This document shows positions 23,697 through 32,785 of a stretch of DNA of 47,156 nucleotides, piece by piece. The translations under genes and the position numbers were made by a program. The notes beneath the pieces were generated by a model, which saw only the letters and a program-made list of their open reading frames with translations, had not been told where the DNA came from and searched no databases. Position 1 is the first letter of the stretch. Each line of letters begins with the position of its first letter. The DNA is from Algoriphagus algorifonticola (lineage in GTDB: Bacteria > Bacteroidota > Bacteroidia > Cytophagales > Cyclobacteriaceae), in contig NZ_VLOG01000063.1 in NCBI RefSeq assembly GCF_007655305.1, forward strand, positions 1 through 47,156, read 5' to 3'.

Positions 23697-25799
23697 ATGC
23701 GCATTGACCATTCATTTGGCAGTTTTTTACTTTTTATAGTATTTCTGAGTTCATGCAACTCGGTCCACCAAGAGTCCGGCTGGGACAGTTCACAGATTCA
23801 AATAGCGAGAGACGATTTTGGAGTTCCCCATATTTTTGGAAAAACCGATGCAGATGTTGCTTATGGCTTGGCCTGGGCTCATGCGGAAGATGATTTTGAA
23901 ACAATTCAAAAAACCATGCTTGCAGGCAAAGCCTTGGTAGGAAGAGTTTATGGAGAAGAAGGGGCAGCTGTAGATTTTTTTGTTCAGCTATTAGAAACCC
24001 AAAAAATAGCTAAAGAGAAATACGAAAGTTCCTTTTCAGCCGAGTTTAAAAAAGTCTTGGAAGGCTATGCTGCTGGCATCAACGATTATGCATTGCAGCA
24101 TCCAAAAGAAATGCTTTACAGTCGTGCCTTTCCGGTGAGCACAGCAGATATCGCTTCAGCATATATTTTGTCATTGGCCCAAATGTCGGGGGCTGACAGA
24201 GCTGTTCAAGCTATATTTAGCGGTGAGGTGACGCTACTTCTTCCTGATCCAAATCCCAAAGGTTCGAATGCAATTGCGATTCATTCCGATAGAACGGATT
24301 CAGGAGAAAGCTTTTTGGCTATCAACTCACATCAACCGCTAGAAGGACCAGTCGCTTGGTATGAGGCACATTTGCATTCTGAGGAAGGCTGGAACATGTT
24401 GGGAGGTTTATTTCCTGGGGGAGCTATGATTTTCCATGGAGTCAATGAGAATTTGGGATGGGCACATACTGTCAACTTCCCGGATCTTCTGGACTTGTAC
24501 CAATTGCAAAGCAATCCCGACAACCCTGATCAATATTATGTCGATGGAGAATGGCTGACATTGGAGGAAAAGACCATTTGGCTCAAAGTAAAATTATGGG
24601 ATTGGCTCACGATTCCTGTCCCTAAAACCATCTGGAAAAGTATTTACGGCCCAACCTTAGTCACTGATCAGGGAACTTTTTCCATTCGATTGGGTGCCTT
24701 AGATAGAATCGGCGCACCAGAGCAATGGTGGAGAATGAATAAAGCTAAAAACTTTACAGAATGGAAATCCGCCATGGAAAGAATGGAATTGACCAGCTTC
24801 AATACAGTCTATGCGGATAAGTTTGATACCATTTTTTATGTCAGTAATGGACTATTGCCTATTAGAAAACCTGGGTATGATTATACCGGAACTGTAGCTG
24901 GAAATACAAGAGAAACTCTTTGGACTGCATACCATGACTTTAGAGACTTACCTCAGCAAGTAAATCCCAACTCAGGATATCTCTATAATACGAATCATTC
25001 CCCTTTTAAAGCTTCTGCTTTTTCGGATAACCTAAACCAAAATGATTTCCCCTCTGAGATGAATTTTTCCAAAAGAGATAATAACCGCTCACTGAGATTT
25101 AGGGAAATCATGCCGGATTCAGGAAAAATCTCTTGGGAGCAATTTGAACAAATAAAATTCGATCAAAAACTTCCTAGTCAACTTGCATTTAGAACTAATA
25201 TGCAGGCTATGTTTTCATTGGATAGCGCTGAGTTTTCTGACATTGCTCCTCAAATACAAGTGCTAAAAAACTGGGATAAATCTGCCGGAGTGAAAAGTGA
25301 GGGAGCTGCACTTTTTGCTTTTGTCTATTATTACTGGTGGGATCAGTTTGACAAAATGAGAAGGCCTTTTGAAACCACGCTTACAAAAGAAGAAGCAGCA
25401 GAAGGTATTCGGGCTGCCAAAGCGCATTTCAAGGCGCATTTTGGAAAAGAATTGGTCGGTTTGGGCGAATATCAAAAGCTGGTAAGAGGTGATAAAGTGC
25501 TTCCTCTTTGGGGCCTGGATGATGTGATTGCCGCCATGCGATCGCAGAACTGGGAAAATGGAATGCGGAAAGGTGTACAGGGAGAATCCTATATCATGAT
25601 GGTCAAGTTTGGAGAAGGCTTACCAAAAATAGAAACCATCAATGTATTTGGTGCCAGTAATCGTCCTGAAAGTCCGCACTATGCAGATCAAATGGAGCGA
25701 TTTTTAGCAAGGGAATTAAAGCCTATGACACTGGACAAGGAAGAAGTCTTGAAAAATGCTCGGGAGATTTACAATCCTGGAAAAAGACAAAACCCTTAA
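23697..25799 (+). CDS. Penicillin acylase family lipoprotein
   Basis: A 700-residue N-terminal-nucleophile hydrolase precursor. Lipobox LSSC (Cys20) anchors it. The alpha chain (about 30-189) starts IQIARDDFGVPHIFGKTDADVAYGLAWAHAEDD, a family hallmark. Autoprocessing is expected at Gly189/Ser190 in PKGSNAIAI, freeing the Ser nucleophile. The beta chain has HLHSEEGWNMLGGLFPGGAMIFHGVNENLGWAHT and YNTNHSPF. Members deacylate penicillins, acyl-homoserine lactones or other amides; the substrate cannot be set from sequence. Its TAA overlaps that of the converging DeoR gene. Confidence 0.9.
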   Translation: MRIDHSFGSFLLFIVFLSSCNSVHQESGWDSSQIQIARDDFGVPHIFGKTDADVAYGLAWAHAEDDFETIQKTMLAGKALVGRVYGEEGAAVDFFVQLLETQKIAKEKYESSFSAEFKKVLEGYAAGINDYALQHPKEMLYSRAFPVSTADIASAYILSLAQMSGADRAVQAIFSGEVTLLLPDPNPKGSNAIAIHSDRTDSGESFLAINSHQPLEGPVAWYEAHLHSEEGWNMLGGLFPGGAMIFHGVNENLGWAHTVNFPDLLDLYQLQSNPDNPDQYYVDGEWLTLEEKTIWLKVKLWDWLTIPVPKTIWKSIYGPTLVTDQGTFSIRLGALDRIGAPEQWWRMNKAKNFTEWKSAMERMELTSFNTVYADKFDTIFYVSNGLLPIRKPGYDYTGTVAGNTRETLWTAYHDFRDLPQQVNPNSGYLYNTNHSPFKASAFSDNLNQNDFPSEMNFSKRDNNRSLRFREIMPDSGKISWEQFEQIKFDQKLPSQLAFRTNMQAMFSLDSAEFSDIAPQIQVLKNWDKSAGVKSEGAALFAFVYYYWWDQFDKMRRPFETTLTKEEAAEGIRAAKAHFKAHFGKELVGLGEYQKLVRGDKVLPLWGLDDVIAAMRSQNWENGMRKGVQGESYIMMVKFGEGLPKIETINVFGASNRPESPHYADQMERFLARELKPMTLDKEEVLKNAREIYNPGKRQNP

Positions 25800-26545
25800 A
25801 CCAGCTTCAAATCATAATTTCTGAATGCATCCAAAACCGGGTCGGTGGGATGAAGTTCCGTGACTAAGGTATGAACAGCTGTCAGATCACAGGTCTTGTA
25901 TTTTTGCACAGTGTGTAATTTATCGGAGACAGAAAGTATGATTGTCTTCTTGGCAGCACGGATCATGGCCTGTTTCACTTGAATCACCTCCCAGTCAAAT
26001 TCTGTCAACCCATGCTCTGCATCCAGATAGCCTGTTCCCAAAATACAAAGATCTACTTTCAGCTGGTTGAGGGAGTTTACTACAGTTCCTCCTACGGCAA
26101 ATTTGGCTTCGTGCAATAGCTTTCCTCCCAGAAAAATCACCTCAACTTCCGGTAATTCCAACAATTGCATGGCGACATGCAAACTGGGCGTGAATACAGT
26201 TAAGGGAAGCCTTCGTGGAATCATTTTGGCGACTTCCATATTGGTCGTCCCTCCACTCATCAGAATCACCTGACCTTCAGAAAGCAGGGAAACTGTCTTT
26301 TCAGCAATCCGGATTTTTTTGGAAAGAAGATAAATATTGCCATCATCCTTACTGAAGTTCATAAAACCAAAAGAAGTCGCTCCTCCATGGACTTTTTTAA
26401 GTTTCTTTTCCTTTGCCAGCTCTTTTACATCCCGCCTAACCGTATCAATTGACACATTAAGCGAATCAGAGAGGTCTGTCAGCAAAACTCTATGATGTAA
26501 ATGAACCTGGTCTAGGATATACTTTTGTCTTTCTTCTTTTAGCAT
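25796..26545 (-). CDS. DeoR/GlpR family transcriptional regulator
   Basis: From ATG 26545, 249 residues; the open frame extends 13 codons upstream, but MLKEERQKYILDQV is the standard DeoR start. The N-terminal HTH is VLLTDLSDSLNVSIDTVRRDVKELA and is followed by KKVHGGA, the family signature. The C-terminal sugar-phosphate isomerase-like sensor has VILMSGGTTNMEVAKMIP and CILGTGYLDAEHGLTEFDWEVIQVKQAMI. These regulators answer to phosphosugars. It is divergent from the muropeptide salvage cluster at 26698, whose amino-sugar phosphates could be its signal; that is inference. Confidence 0.9.
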   Translation of the reverse strand: MLKEERQKYILDQVHLHHRVLLTDLSDSLNVSIDTVRRDVKELAKEKKLKKVHGGATSFGFMNFSKDDGNIYLLSKKIRIAEKTVSLLSEGQVILMSGGTTNMEVAKMIPRRLPLTVFTPSLHVAMQLLELPEVEVIFLGGKLLHEAKFAVGGTVVNSLNQLKVDLCILGTGYLDAEHGLTEFDWEVIQVKQAMIRAAKKTIILSVSDKLHTVQKYKTCDLTAVHTLVTELHPTDPVLDAFRNYDLKLV

Positions 26546-26697
26546 GGAATCGGTGATAAAAACGTAAGCTACTAAAAACAGCAAAAACTTGCAAAAGTAT
26601 AAAGGTGCTCGTTAGTGCTTGCAAAAAATTGCGCCTAATCATTCCCAAACCTGCAATATTCTAGGTAGTTTAGCTGTTGAAAAGACCCCAGCCTGCT

Positions 26698-27384
26698 ATG
26701 AACCTGAACTTGAAAAAATACAGTTTCAACACGATTTGTCTTTCTTTCATTGCCTTGCTTTTTTCAGCTTGCAGCCCTCAGGCTACTTTTAGAATAGTAG
26801 AAAAGCCAATCACCTGGAATGAGACAAGAGAGCAACTCTCACTTCAATACTTAAGAGAAAGGCACGGCCTGGATAAAGAACAAGCCACCATCAGCCCTCA
26901 AATGGTGGTTGTTCACTGGACGGCAATTGATAATATAGAGGTCACTTTTGACGTTTTCGATTCACCCACTTTGGGAGGTAGAGAAGATTTGACGAGTGCC
27001 AGTAATCTAAATGTCAGTAGCCAGTTTTTGATTGATAGGGATGGCACCATCTTTAGACTTCTTCCTGACACCACCTTTGCAAGGCATACGATAGGGCTTA
27101 ATTACTGCGCAATAGGCATTGAAAATGTGGGAGGGCCTGAAGCACCTCTTACTAAAGCTCAATTAAAAGCCAACGAGAATCTAATCAGGTACCTTAGAAA
27201 AAAATACCCTTTGGAATATGTCATCGGTCATCATGAATATCAACTTTTCCAGGAAACAGAATTATGGAAAGAAGCAGACCCTGACTACAGAACTATCAAA
27301 ACAGACCCTGGAGATAGTTTTATGAAAAAACTTCGAAAAAACCTTAGTGATCTAAACCTCAAACCCATCCCTACTACCTATTAA
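26698..27384 (+). CDS. N-acetylmuramoyl-L-alanine amidase lipoprotein
   Basis: From ATG 26698, 228 residues; a TTG seven codons earlier is possible but adds no signal feature. Lipobox FSAC follows a hydrophobic stretch. The amidase_2 (T7 lysozyme/PGRP) fold has MVVVHWTAID with the first zinc His, SSQFLIDRDGTIFRLLPDTTFARHTIG with the second, NYCAIGIENVGG, and YVIGHHEYQLF, ending in KTDPGDSFMKKLR with the zinc and catalytic residues. It should cut the bond between MurNAc and the stem peptide in the periplasm, releasing sugars and peptides for uptake. It is first in the salvage cluster. Confidence 0.9.
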   Translation: MNLNLKKYSFNTICLSFIALLFSACSPQATFRIVEKPITWNETREQLSLQYLRERHGLDKEQATISPQMVVVHWTAIDNIEVTFDVFDSPTLGGREDLTSASNLNVSSQFLIDRDGTIFRLLPDTTFARHTIGLNYCAIGIENVGGPEAPLTKAQLKANENLIRYLRKKYPLEYVIGHHEYQLFQETELWKEADPDYRTIKTDPGDSFMKKLRKNLSDLNLKPIPTTY

Positions 27385-27388
27385 TTCT

Positions 27389-29038
27389 ATGCTTAGAAGC
27401 ACCTCTTCATCCCTGCTTTTTATTTGTTTTTTGCTGATTTGCTTTTCTGCCTGTAAAACTCAGAAAAAAGTGGCCACCCCGAATAATGGTTCAAAACGGG
27501 CTGAAATACCTCAATCTGAGTCCCCAAAACAAACCCTTCCGGTAAAGGAGCTTCCCAAAGCACCTGTAACCCTGCAACCTTTGAGTTATCGTTTACCGGA
27601 AATGCCCAGGGAGTTTCGGGGTGTCTGGATTGCCACTGTCGCAAATATTGACTGGCCCATTTCTTCAACTGATTCATGGGAAAAACAAAAGCGGGATTTT
27701 ATTGGACTCTTGGACTATTATAAAGATTTGAACTTCAATGCCGTAATCGTTCAGATTAGGACTGCAGGCGACTCTTTTTATCCAAGCAACTATGCACCTT
27801 GGTCAAAATACCTGACTGGAAAGCAAGGCAAGGCTCCTGCTACCAGCGAAAACCCTTTGACATGGATGATCAAAGAAGCTCATGATAGAGGTTTGGAATT
27901 TCACGCTTGGCTAAATCCATACCGAGCGACCATGGATCTGAAGACTGAGGAACTCAGCCCGGAACATGACTTCAACCAACATAGAAGCTGGATGCTGAAA
28001 TATGGCAGTAAGTGGTACTATGATCCAGGACTTCCAGAAGTGAAAGAGCATTTGCTTAAAATCATCAAAGAGGTCGTGGATAATTACGATATCGATGCTA
28101 TTCATTTTGATGACTATTTCTACCCTTACAGAGAAGGGAAGTTGGAGTTTCCGGATAAAGCCTCCTATGATAAGTACAAAAAACCAGGTCAGTCTCGGGA
28201 TGATTGGAGAAGGCAGAATGTCAATGAATTGATCTTTGCACTCAACCAAACTATCAAAAACAGTAAGCCTTGGGTTCAATTCGGTATTTCTCCTTTTGGA
28301 GTATGGAGAAATCAAAGTAAAGACCCAAAGGGTTCTCCTACTCAGGCCGGTCAAACCAACTATGATGATCTCTTTGCAGATGTACTGCTTTGGATGAAAA
28401 ATAAGTGGATTGACTACTTGATTCCACAACTTTATTGGAGCATGAATCATCGATTGGCTTCCCATCGAGCCTTGGCAGACTGGTGGTCCAATAACAGTTT
28501 TAACGTTCCAATTTATATAGGACATGGACCTTATAAAATCCGCGAAGATTCGGATGAGGCCTGGAAAAATCCAGCTGAGATCAATACCCAAGTGAATTAT
28601 GCCAGGACCTTACCTCAGGTACATGGAAGCGCCTTTTTCTCTGCAAAATCCATTTATCAGAAGAATCAAGACATCGCCAAAATGTTGAAGAATGAGGTAT
28701 ATGATAAACCTACACTCCCACCTTCATTTGAACCTAAGCAAAAAGCGATTATAGAAATCCCGGTTGTTTTAGACGTCAAATCAAACCTGAATAAAACTCA
28801 AATCAGCTTGGAGAAGCCACTGGATCCCGCCATCCGATATGCCATGGTTCAGGGAGGAAATGATTTGGCTAGCCTTCATGATGCAGTGATTCATACAGCA
28901 TGGGTGGGTGGCTCTAGAGCACGATTCCTGGAAGTGGCCAGTTTAAATACCGAGTATTTGGCGATTCGATGGATTGATCATTATGGAAGAATAGTACAAA
29001 CCCAAGTATTTCAAACACCCAAATTATCACGCCCATGA
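27389..29038 (+). CDS. GHL10 family (GH10-like) glycoside hydrolase lipoprotein
   Basis: A 549-residue lipoprotein (CFSAC lipobox near residue 21). The catalytic barrel (about 70-400) begins EFRGVWIATVANIDWP, the diagnostic opening of the GHL10/DUF4015 family, then LNFNAVIVQIRTAGDSFYPS, LEFHAWLNPYRATMD, IDAIHFDDYFYPY (with an acidic catalytic candidate) and IDYLIPQLYWSM. A C-terminal beta domain follows. Members act on peptidoglycan: the division protein DigH is a glycosidase for denuded strands. It starts four bases after the amidase stop and overlaps the GNAT gene by four bases, so it belongs to the same salvage operon. Confidence 0.9.
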   Translation: MLRSTSSSLLFICFLLICFSACKTQKKVATPNNGSKRAEIPQSESPKQTLPVKELPKAPVTLQPLSYRLPEMPREFRGVWIATVANIDWPISSTDSWEKQKRDFIGLLDYYKDLNFNAVIVQIRTAGDSFYPSNYAPWSKYLTGKQGKAPATSENPLTWMIKEAHDRGLEFHAWLNPYRATMDLKTEELSPEHDFNQHRSWMLKYGSKWYYDPGLPEVKEHLLKIIKEVVDNYDIDAIHFDDYFYPYREGKLEFPDKASYDKYKKPGQSRDDWRRQNVNELIFALNQTIKNSKPWVQFGISPFGVWRNQSKDPKGSPTQAGQTNYDDLFADVLLWMKNKWIDYLIPQLYWSMNHRLASHRALADWWSNNSFNVPIYIGHGPYKIREDSDEAWKNPAEINTQVNYARTLPQVHGSAFFSAKSIYQKNQDIAKMLKNEVYDKPTLPPSFEPKQKAIIEIPVVLDVKSNLNKTQISLEKPLDPAIRYAMVQGGNDLASLHDAVIHTAWVGGSRARFLEVASLNTEYLAIRWIDHYGRIVQTQVFQTPKLSRP

Positions 29039-29514
29039 AAGACATGCTTGTCAGGTTAATTGGCTTACCGGATATTCTGGAGCTTCAAAAAAACTTAGAA
29101 TCCAAGGAGAAAATCACTTTCAGAAGAGCCATTGCTCCGGAAAAGCACTTGGTGAGTGAATGGGTAATGCAAGAGTTCGGAGCTTATTGGAAATCGGAAG
29201 TTGAGGTAGCCTTTAGCAGACAGCCGGTCTCCTGTTGGATTGCTCAGCGGGGAAATCAACTCTTGGGATTTGCTTGCTACGAGAGTACAGCAAGAAATTT
29301 TTTCGGACCAACAGGTACTTTGGAATCTGAGCGAGGAAAAGGAATCGGTAAAGTATTATTGATCAAAGCGCTCGAATCCCTTCGGGAAATGGGCTATGCT
29401 TATGCCATTATTGGAGGAGTGGGGCCTGCGGAATTTTATGAAAAAGCAGTAAATGCCAAGGTAATTGAAGGCTCTGATGTCAGTGTTTATGAACGATTAT
29501 TAAGAAAATCATGA
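29035..29514 (+). CDS. GNAT family N-acetyltransferase
   Basis: A 159-residue cytosolic acetyltransferase. Acetyl-CoA site motif A is GTLESERGKGIGKVLLIKALESLREMGYAYAIIGG, with the RGKGIG pyrophosphate loop. The last part (GPAEFYEKAVNAKVIEGSDVSVYE) is the usual motif B and beta-bulge end. It is translationally coupled with its neighbours: overlaps of four bases with the GHL10 gene and with the transporter gene. Placement between a peptidoglycan hydrolase and a muropeptide transporter suggests an amino-sugar or muropeptide substrate, which is inference. Confidence 0.85.
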   Translation: MKDMLVRLIGLPDILELQKNLESKEKITFRRAIAPEKHLVSEWVMQEFGAYWKSEVEVAFSRQPVSCWIAQRGNQLLGFACYESTARNFFGPTGTLESERGKGIGKVLLIKALESLREMGYAYAIIGGVGPAEFYEKAVNAKVIEGSDVSVYERLLRKS

Positions 29515-30776
29515 GTCAAACCAAACCCAATTACCCTTGGATGTGGGTACCATCCCTTTACCTGACTGAATCGATTCCTTATGTCATTATTATTACTGTT
29601 TCTGTGGTAATGTATAAAAGCTTAGGGATCTCCAATGCGGATATTGGGCTTTATACCTCCTTTCTTTACCTGCCTTGGGTCATCAAACCAATTTGGAGCC
29701 CAGTTTTGGAATTGGTAGGAAATAAGAAAAAATGGTTTCTCAGCATGCAATTGGTGCTGGCTTTGGTCTTTTTGGGAGTTGGATTGACGACCGGACTCAA
29801 TCAGTTCTTCACGATAACTTTGGCCTTTTTCTGGATGGGAGCTTTTGCTTCAGCCACGAATGATATAGCTTCCGATGGCATGTATTTGATCGCCTTGAAA
29901 CCCGATCAGCAAAGTTTCTTTGTGGGATTGAGAAGTACATTTTATCGAGTAGGGATGATCACCGGACAGGGTTTGATTGTCATTATAGCAGGCAATTTGG
30001 AAGAAAGCTTGGGTGATCCAACCAAAGCCTGGTCATGGACCATGATCATTGTGGCTGGATTGATGTTGACTTTGACGTTGATCAACTTTTTTGCGACACC
30101 CAATGTGCGGGAAGTTCGGGTTAAAAGAGAAGATCAACCTAGCTTCGGGAAGGTATTTGGGACCTTTTTTACCAAGAAAAATATCGGTATCTCTCTCGCC
30201 TTCGTGCTTTTGTATCGATTGGGAGAGTCCCAATTAGTAAAGATGGCTTCTCCCTTCTTCTTAGACGAAAGAACGGCAGGAGGCTTGGGATTGAGCGTTA
30301 CGGATGTAGGCTATTTATATGGTACTTTGGGAGTAATTTCACTTTTGGCTGGAGGAATTATTGGAGGAATTGTGATTTCCAGAGATGGATTGGGCAAGTG
30401 GATGATGCCAATGGCCTTTGCGATCAATGCACCGAATCTGGGTTACGTGCTCCTGTCCTGGCAGCAACCTGACAGCTTTCTATTTCCAGCCATAGTAGTC
30501 ATCATTGAGCAATTAGGCTATGGTTTTGGGTTTGCTGCATACATGGTCTTTCTGATTTATCTGGCAGAAGGTCTTTTCAAGACCGCCCATTATGCCTTAG
30601 CTACAGGCTTTATGGCCATGGGAATGATGTTTCCCGGGATGCTTTCCGGCTATATGCAAGAATGGTTGGGCTATCCCGGCTTCTTTGTATGGGTGGTTTT
30701 GGCCACCATTCCAAGTTTTGTGATGGCCTATGTGGCGAAGTATCCGAGGGAGTTTGGGAAGAAATTAGAAAGCTAA
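29511..30776 (+). CDS. MFS transporter, AmpG-like muropeptide permease
   Basis: A 421-residue major facilitator with about twelve hydrophobic helices. YLTESIPYVIIITVSVVMYKSLGISNADIGLYTS at the N-terminus and LPWVIKPIWSPVLELVGNKKKWF follow the AmpG/PAT-family pattern, as does the SATNDIASDGMYLIAL segment at helix 4. AmpG imports GlcNAc-anhydroMurNAc and its peptides to the cytosol. Co-transcription with amidase, GHL10 hydrolase and GNAT, plus a NagZ-like enzyme gene downstream, strengthens the recycling role. Substrate is inferred; nothing here separates muropeptides from free sugars. Confidence 0.85.
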   Translation: MSQTKPNYPWMWVPSLYLTESIPYVIIITVSVVMYKSLGISNADIGLYTSFLYLPWVIKPIWSPVLELVGNKKKWFLSMQLVLALVFLGVGLTTGLNQFFTITLAFFWMGAFASATNDIASDGMYLIALKPDQQSFFVGLRSTFYRVGMITGQGLIVIIAGNLEESLGDPTKAWSWTMIIVAGLMLTLTLINFFATPNVREVRVKREDQPSFGKVFGTFFTKKNIGISLAFVLLYRLGESQLVKMASPFFLDERTAGGLGLSVTDVGYLYGTLGVISLLAGGIIGGIVISRDGLGKWMMPMAFAINAPNLGYVLLSWQQPDSFLFPAIVVIIEQLGYGFGFAAYMVFLIYLAEGLFKTAHYALATGFMAMGMMFPGMLSGYMQEWLGYPGFFVWVVLATIPSFVMAYVAKYPREFGKKLES

Positions 30777-31158
30777 AGTCAGAAAGCTGGAACCTCAGCA
30801 TTGAATATCCAGTCTTAAAAGTTTAGAATATCGAACGCTGAATAATGAATATCGAAGTAGGCAACTCAGTCGAAAAAGACGAATATCTATGAGGCTGAGC
30901 GGAGTCCTTGTCAGGCTAAGCGCCTGTCTGACGGCTAGTCAGGGAGTCGTTGTCAGGCTGAGCGGAGTCGAAGCCTTTCAAAATACTATTTACCAAGGGA
31001 TTAAATAAAATAGATAAGGACTATTCACCACTTTAGCTCTAGACCTTTACAAAATTCACAAACGAGACCTCGACTCCACTCGGTCTGACACTAAATCCAA
31101 TTTCTCAATACGCCCTGGCGGACAAGTACTTACAATTTTGAAACATTTCAATTAGTAG
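30777..31158. repeat. Intergenic region with nested dispersed repeats
   Basis: A 380-base spacer between transporter and NagZ-like genes. 30891-30915 (GAGGCTGAGCGGAGTCCTTG then TCAGG) and 30951-30975 (GTCAGGCTGAGCGGAGTCGA then AGCC) are direct copies of one repeat. Between them lies AGCGCCTGTCTGACG (30919-30933), the reverse of 23578-23592, so one repeat appears inserted in another. 31065-31090 is an inverted, diverged copy (CTCGACTCCACTCGGTCTGACA). No coding frame is credible here; NagZ may have its own promoter. Confidence 0.75.
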
Positions 31159-32658
31159 ATGAACAAAAATCAAAAAATAGCCCAATGCTTTTCTCCTGCA
31201 GCGTTTATCCATGATTCAGAGGAGAATTATCAGGCCATAGAAAAATTGATTCAGGAACAGGAAATCGGTGGGCTGACTTTTTTCCACAGCAGACATTCCG
31301 CTGCGGCCAACTTTGAAAAAAGAGCAGAAACCTTAGACGTATCGGACACTTTTGAAAAATTAATCAAGCTAATTAACCGCTACCAAAAACTTTCCAAAAT
31401 CCCGCTATTGATCAGTATTGATGGAGAATATGGTTTGGCGATGCGGATAGAAAAGACACCTCAATATCCGTTTGCAATTACCTTGGGAGCTTTGAAAAAA
31501 GATGCTGAAAAATGGGTGGAAGAAGTAGGCTATCGCATGGGAATGGACATGAAGCGCTCCGGAATTCATCTCAATTTGGCTCCCTGCGCCGATGTGAATA
31601 CCAACCCAAACAATCCCGTGATCGGCTATCGCTCTTTTGGAGATGATGCTGAGAAAGTTGCCAAACTTTCCTTTGCAGCTTATTCAGGGATGAAAAAAGC
31701 TGGAATAGGAGCTTGCCTGAAGCACTTTCCGGGACATGGAGATACGGCGGTGGATTCCCATTTGGGCTTACCGATTTTGCATAAAAGCAAGGAAGAGCTC
31801 GAAGCCGAAGAGCTTTTACCTTTTCAATATGGAATCCACCGAGGTGTGGAAATGATCATGGTCGGGCATTTGGCAGTTCCGGCATTAACTGGAGGGAAAG
31901 ACATTCCGGCCAGCATTAGTCGCGAATTGATCACTGATTTACTAAAGGGTGAAATGGGCTTTAAAGGATTGGTCATCTCCGATGCTTTGAATATGAAAGC
32001 AGTGGCTAATCTATATCAAGAACCGGGAGAATTGGAATGGCAGGCTTTCCAAGCGGGAAATGATATCCTTTGCTTTTCGGATCATGTAGCAGATGGGATT
32101 GAAAAAATCTCAGTAAATGCCTCCAATGAAGAAGTTGATGTGGTTTTTGGAAAAGTTATGGAATTGAAAAAGCGCTTGGGCGTGATGGATTACAAGCCGA
32201 TAGAGGTTCCTGCTTTAAATTGGGACCAGCACTCCCGACTTCAAAAAGAGCTGGCAGAAAACTACGTTTCGGTTATTTGGGGAGAGATTAATCAGGCTAA
32301 ACTTCAAGCTTTGTCAAAGGCCGGAAAGTTGGGATATAAAGAATTTTTTACTCAGACAGCAAGTCACTTTTCTCAGAATTTAAATCTGGATTTTTGTGCC
32401 ATTGAAAAGGCAGAAAAAGTGATTTTAGCTCTTTTTGTTCCCAGTCACAAGCCTTTAAATCAATTTGGAATGGACCAAGATGTACTAGATGAGATCAAGG
32501 CTTTGGCAAAAAGCAAGCCTTGTATTTTGGTTCATTTTGGAAATCCACTTGCCATTAAGTATTTGGGAAATCAGGAAGACTATGAAGCTGTGATCTGTGC
32601 CTATCAGAGATTTGAAGAGGTGCAGGAGGTAATGGTGAAAACTCTCAAATTGTTTTGA
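31159..32658 (+). CDS. nagZ: Glycoside hydrolase family 3, NagZ-like beta-N-acetylglucosaminidase
   Basis: A 499-residue GH3 enzyme without signal peptide, so cytosolic, unlike most GH3 enzymes. KHFPGHGDTAVDSH at 188-201 includes the Asp199/His201 pair that serves as acid/base in NagZ; VISDALNM places the nucleophile at Asp275. Other NagZ marks are INLAPCADV-like LNLAPCADVNTNPNNPVIGYRSFG and the GVEMIMVGHLAVPAL segment. A C-terminal domain (about 350-499) continues the GH3 layout. It would release GlcNAc from GlcNAc-anhydroMurNAc or muropeptides imported by the AmpG-like carrier. Confidence 0.92.
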   Translation: MNKNQKIAQCFSPAAFIHDSEENYQAIEKLIQEQEIGGLTFFHSRHSAAANFEKRAETLDVSDTFEKLIKLINRYQKLSKIPLLISIDGEYGLAMRIEKTPQYPFAITLGALKKDAEKWVEEVGYRMGMDMKRSGIHLNLAPCADVNTNPNNPVIGYRSFGDDAEKVAKLSFAAYSGMKKAGIGACLKHFPGHGDTAVDSHLGLPILHKSKEELEAEELLPFQYGIHRGVEMIMVGHLAVPALTGGKDIPASISRELITDLLKGEMGFKGLVISDALNMKAVANLYQEPGELEWQAFQAGNDILCFSDHVADGIEKISVNASNEEVDVVFGKVMELKKRLGVMDYKPIEVPALNWDQHSRLQKELAENYVSVIWGEINQAKLQALSKAGKLGYKEFFTQTASHFSQNLNLDFCAIEKAEKVILALFVPSHKPLNQFGMDQDVLDEIKALAKSKPCILVHFGNPLAIKYLGNQEDYEAVICAYQRFEEVQEVMVKTLKLF

Positions 32659-32785
32659 GTCCCTTAGAGGGCTGGAGAAAATTTTAATATATAGGACCAT
32701 TTTTTTAAGTGGAAACTATTCCTTGTATTTTCCCACTAGGATATTGTATTTTTTATAAATATTTTGAAGGTTAAATCTCTTCAAT

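Noticed and set aside
32659..32785. Small gene in the NagZ-lipoprotein spacer
   Set aside because: AT-rich with no start plus ribosome site followed by a credible frame.
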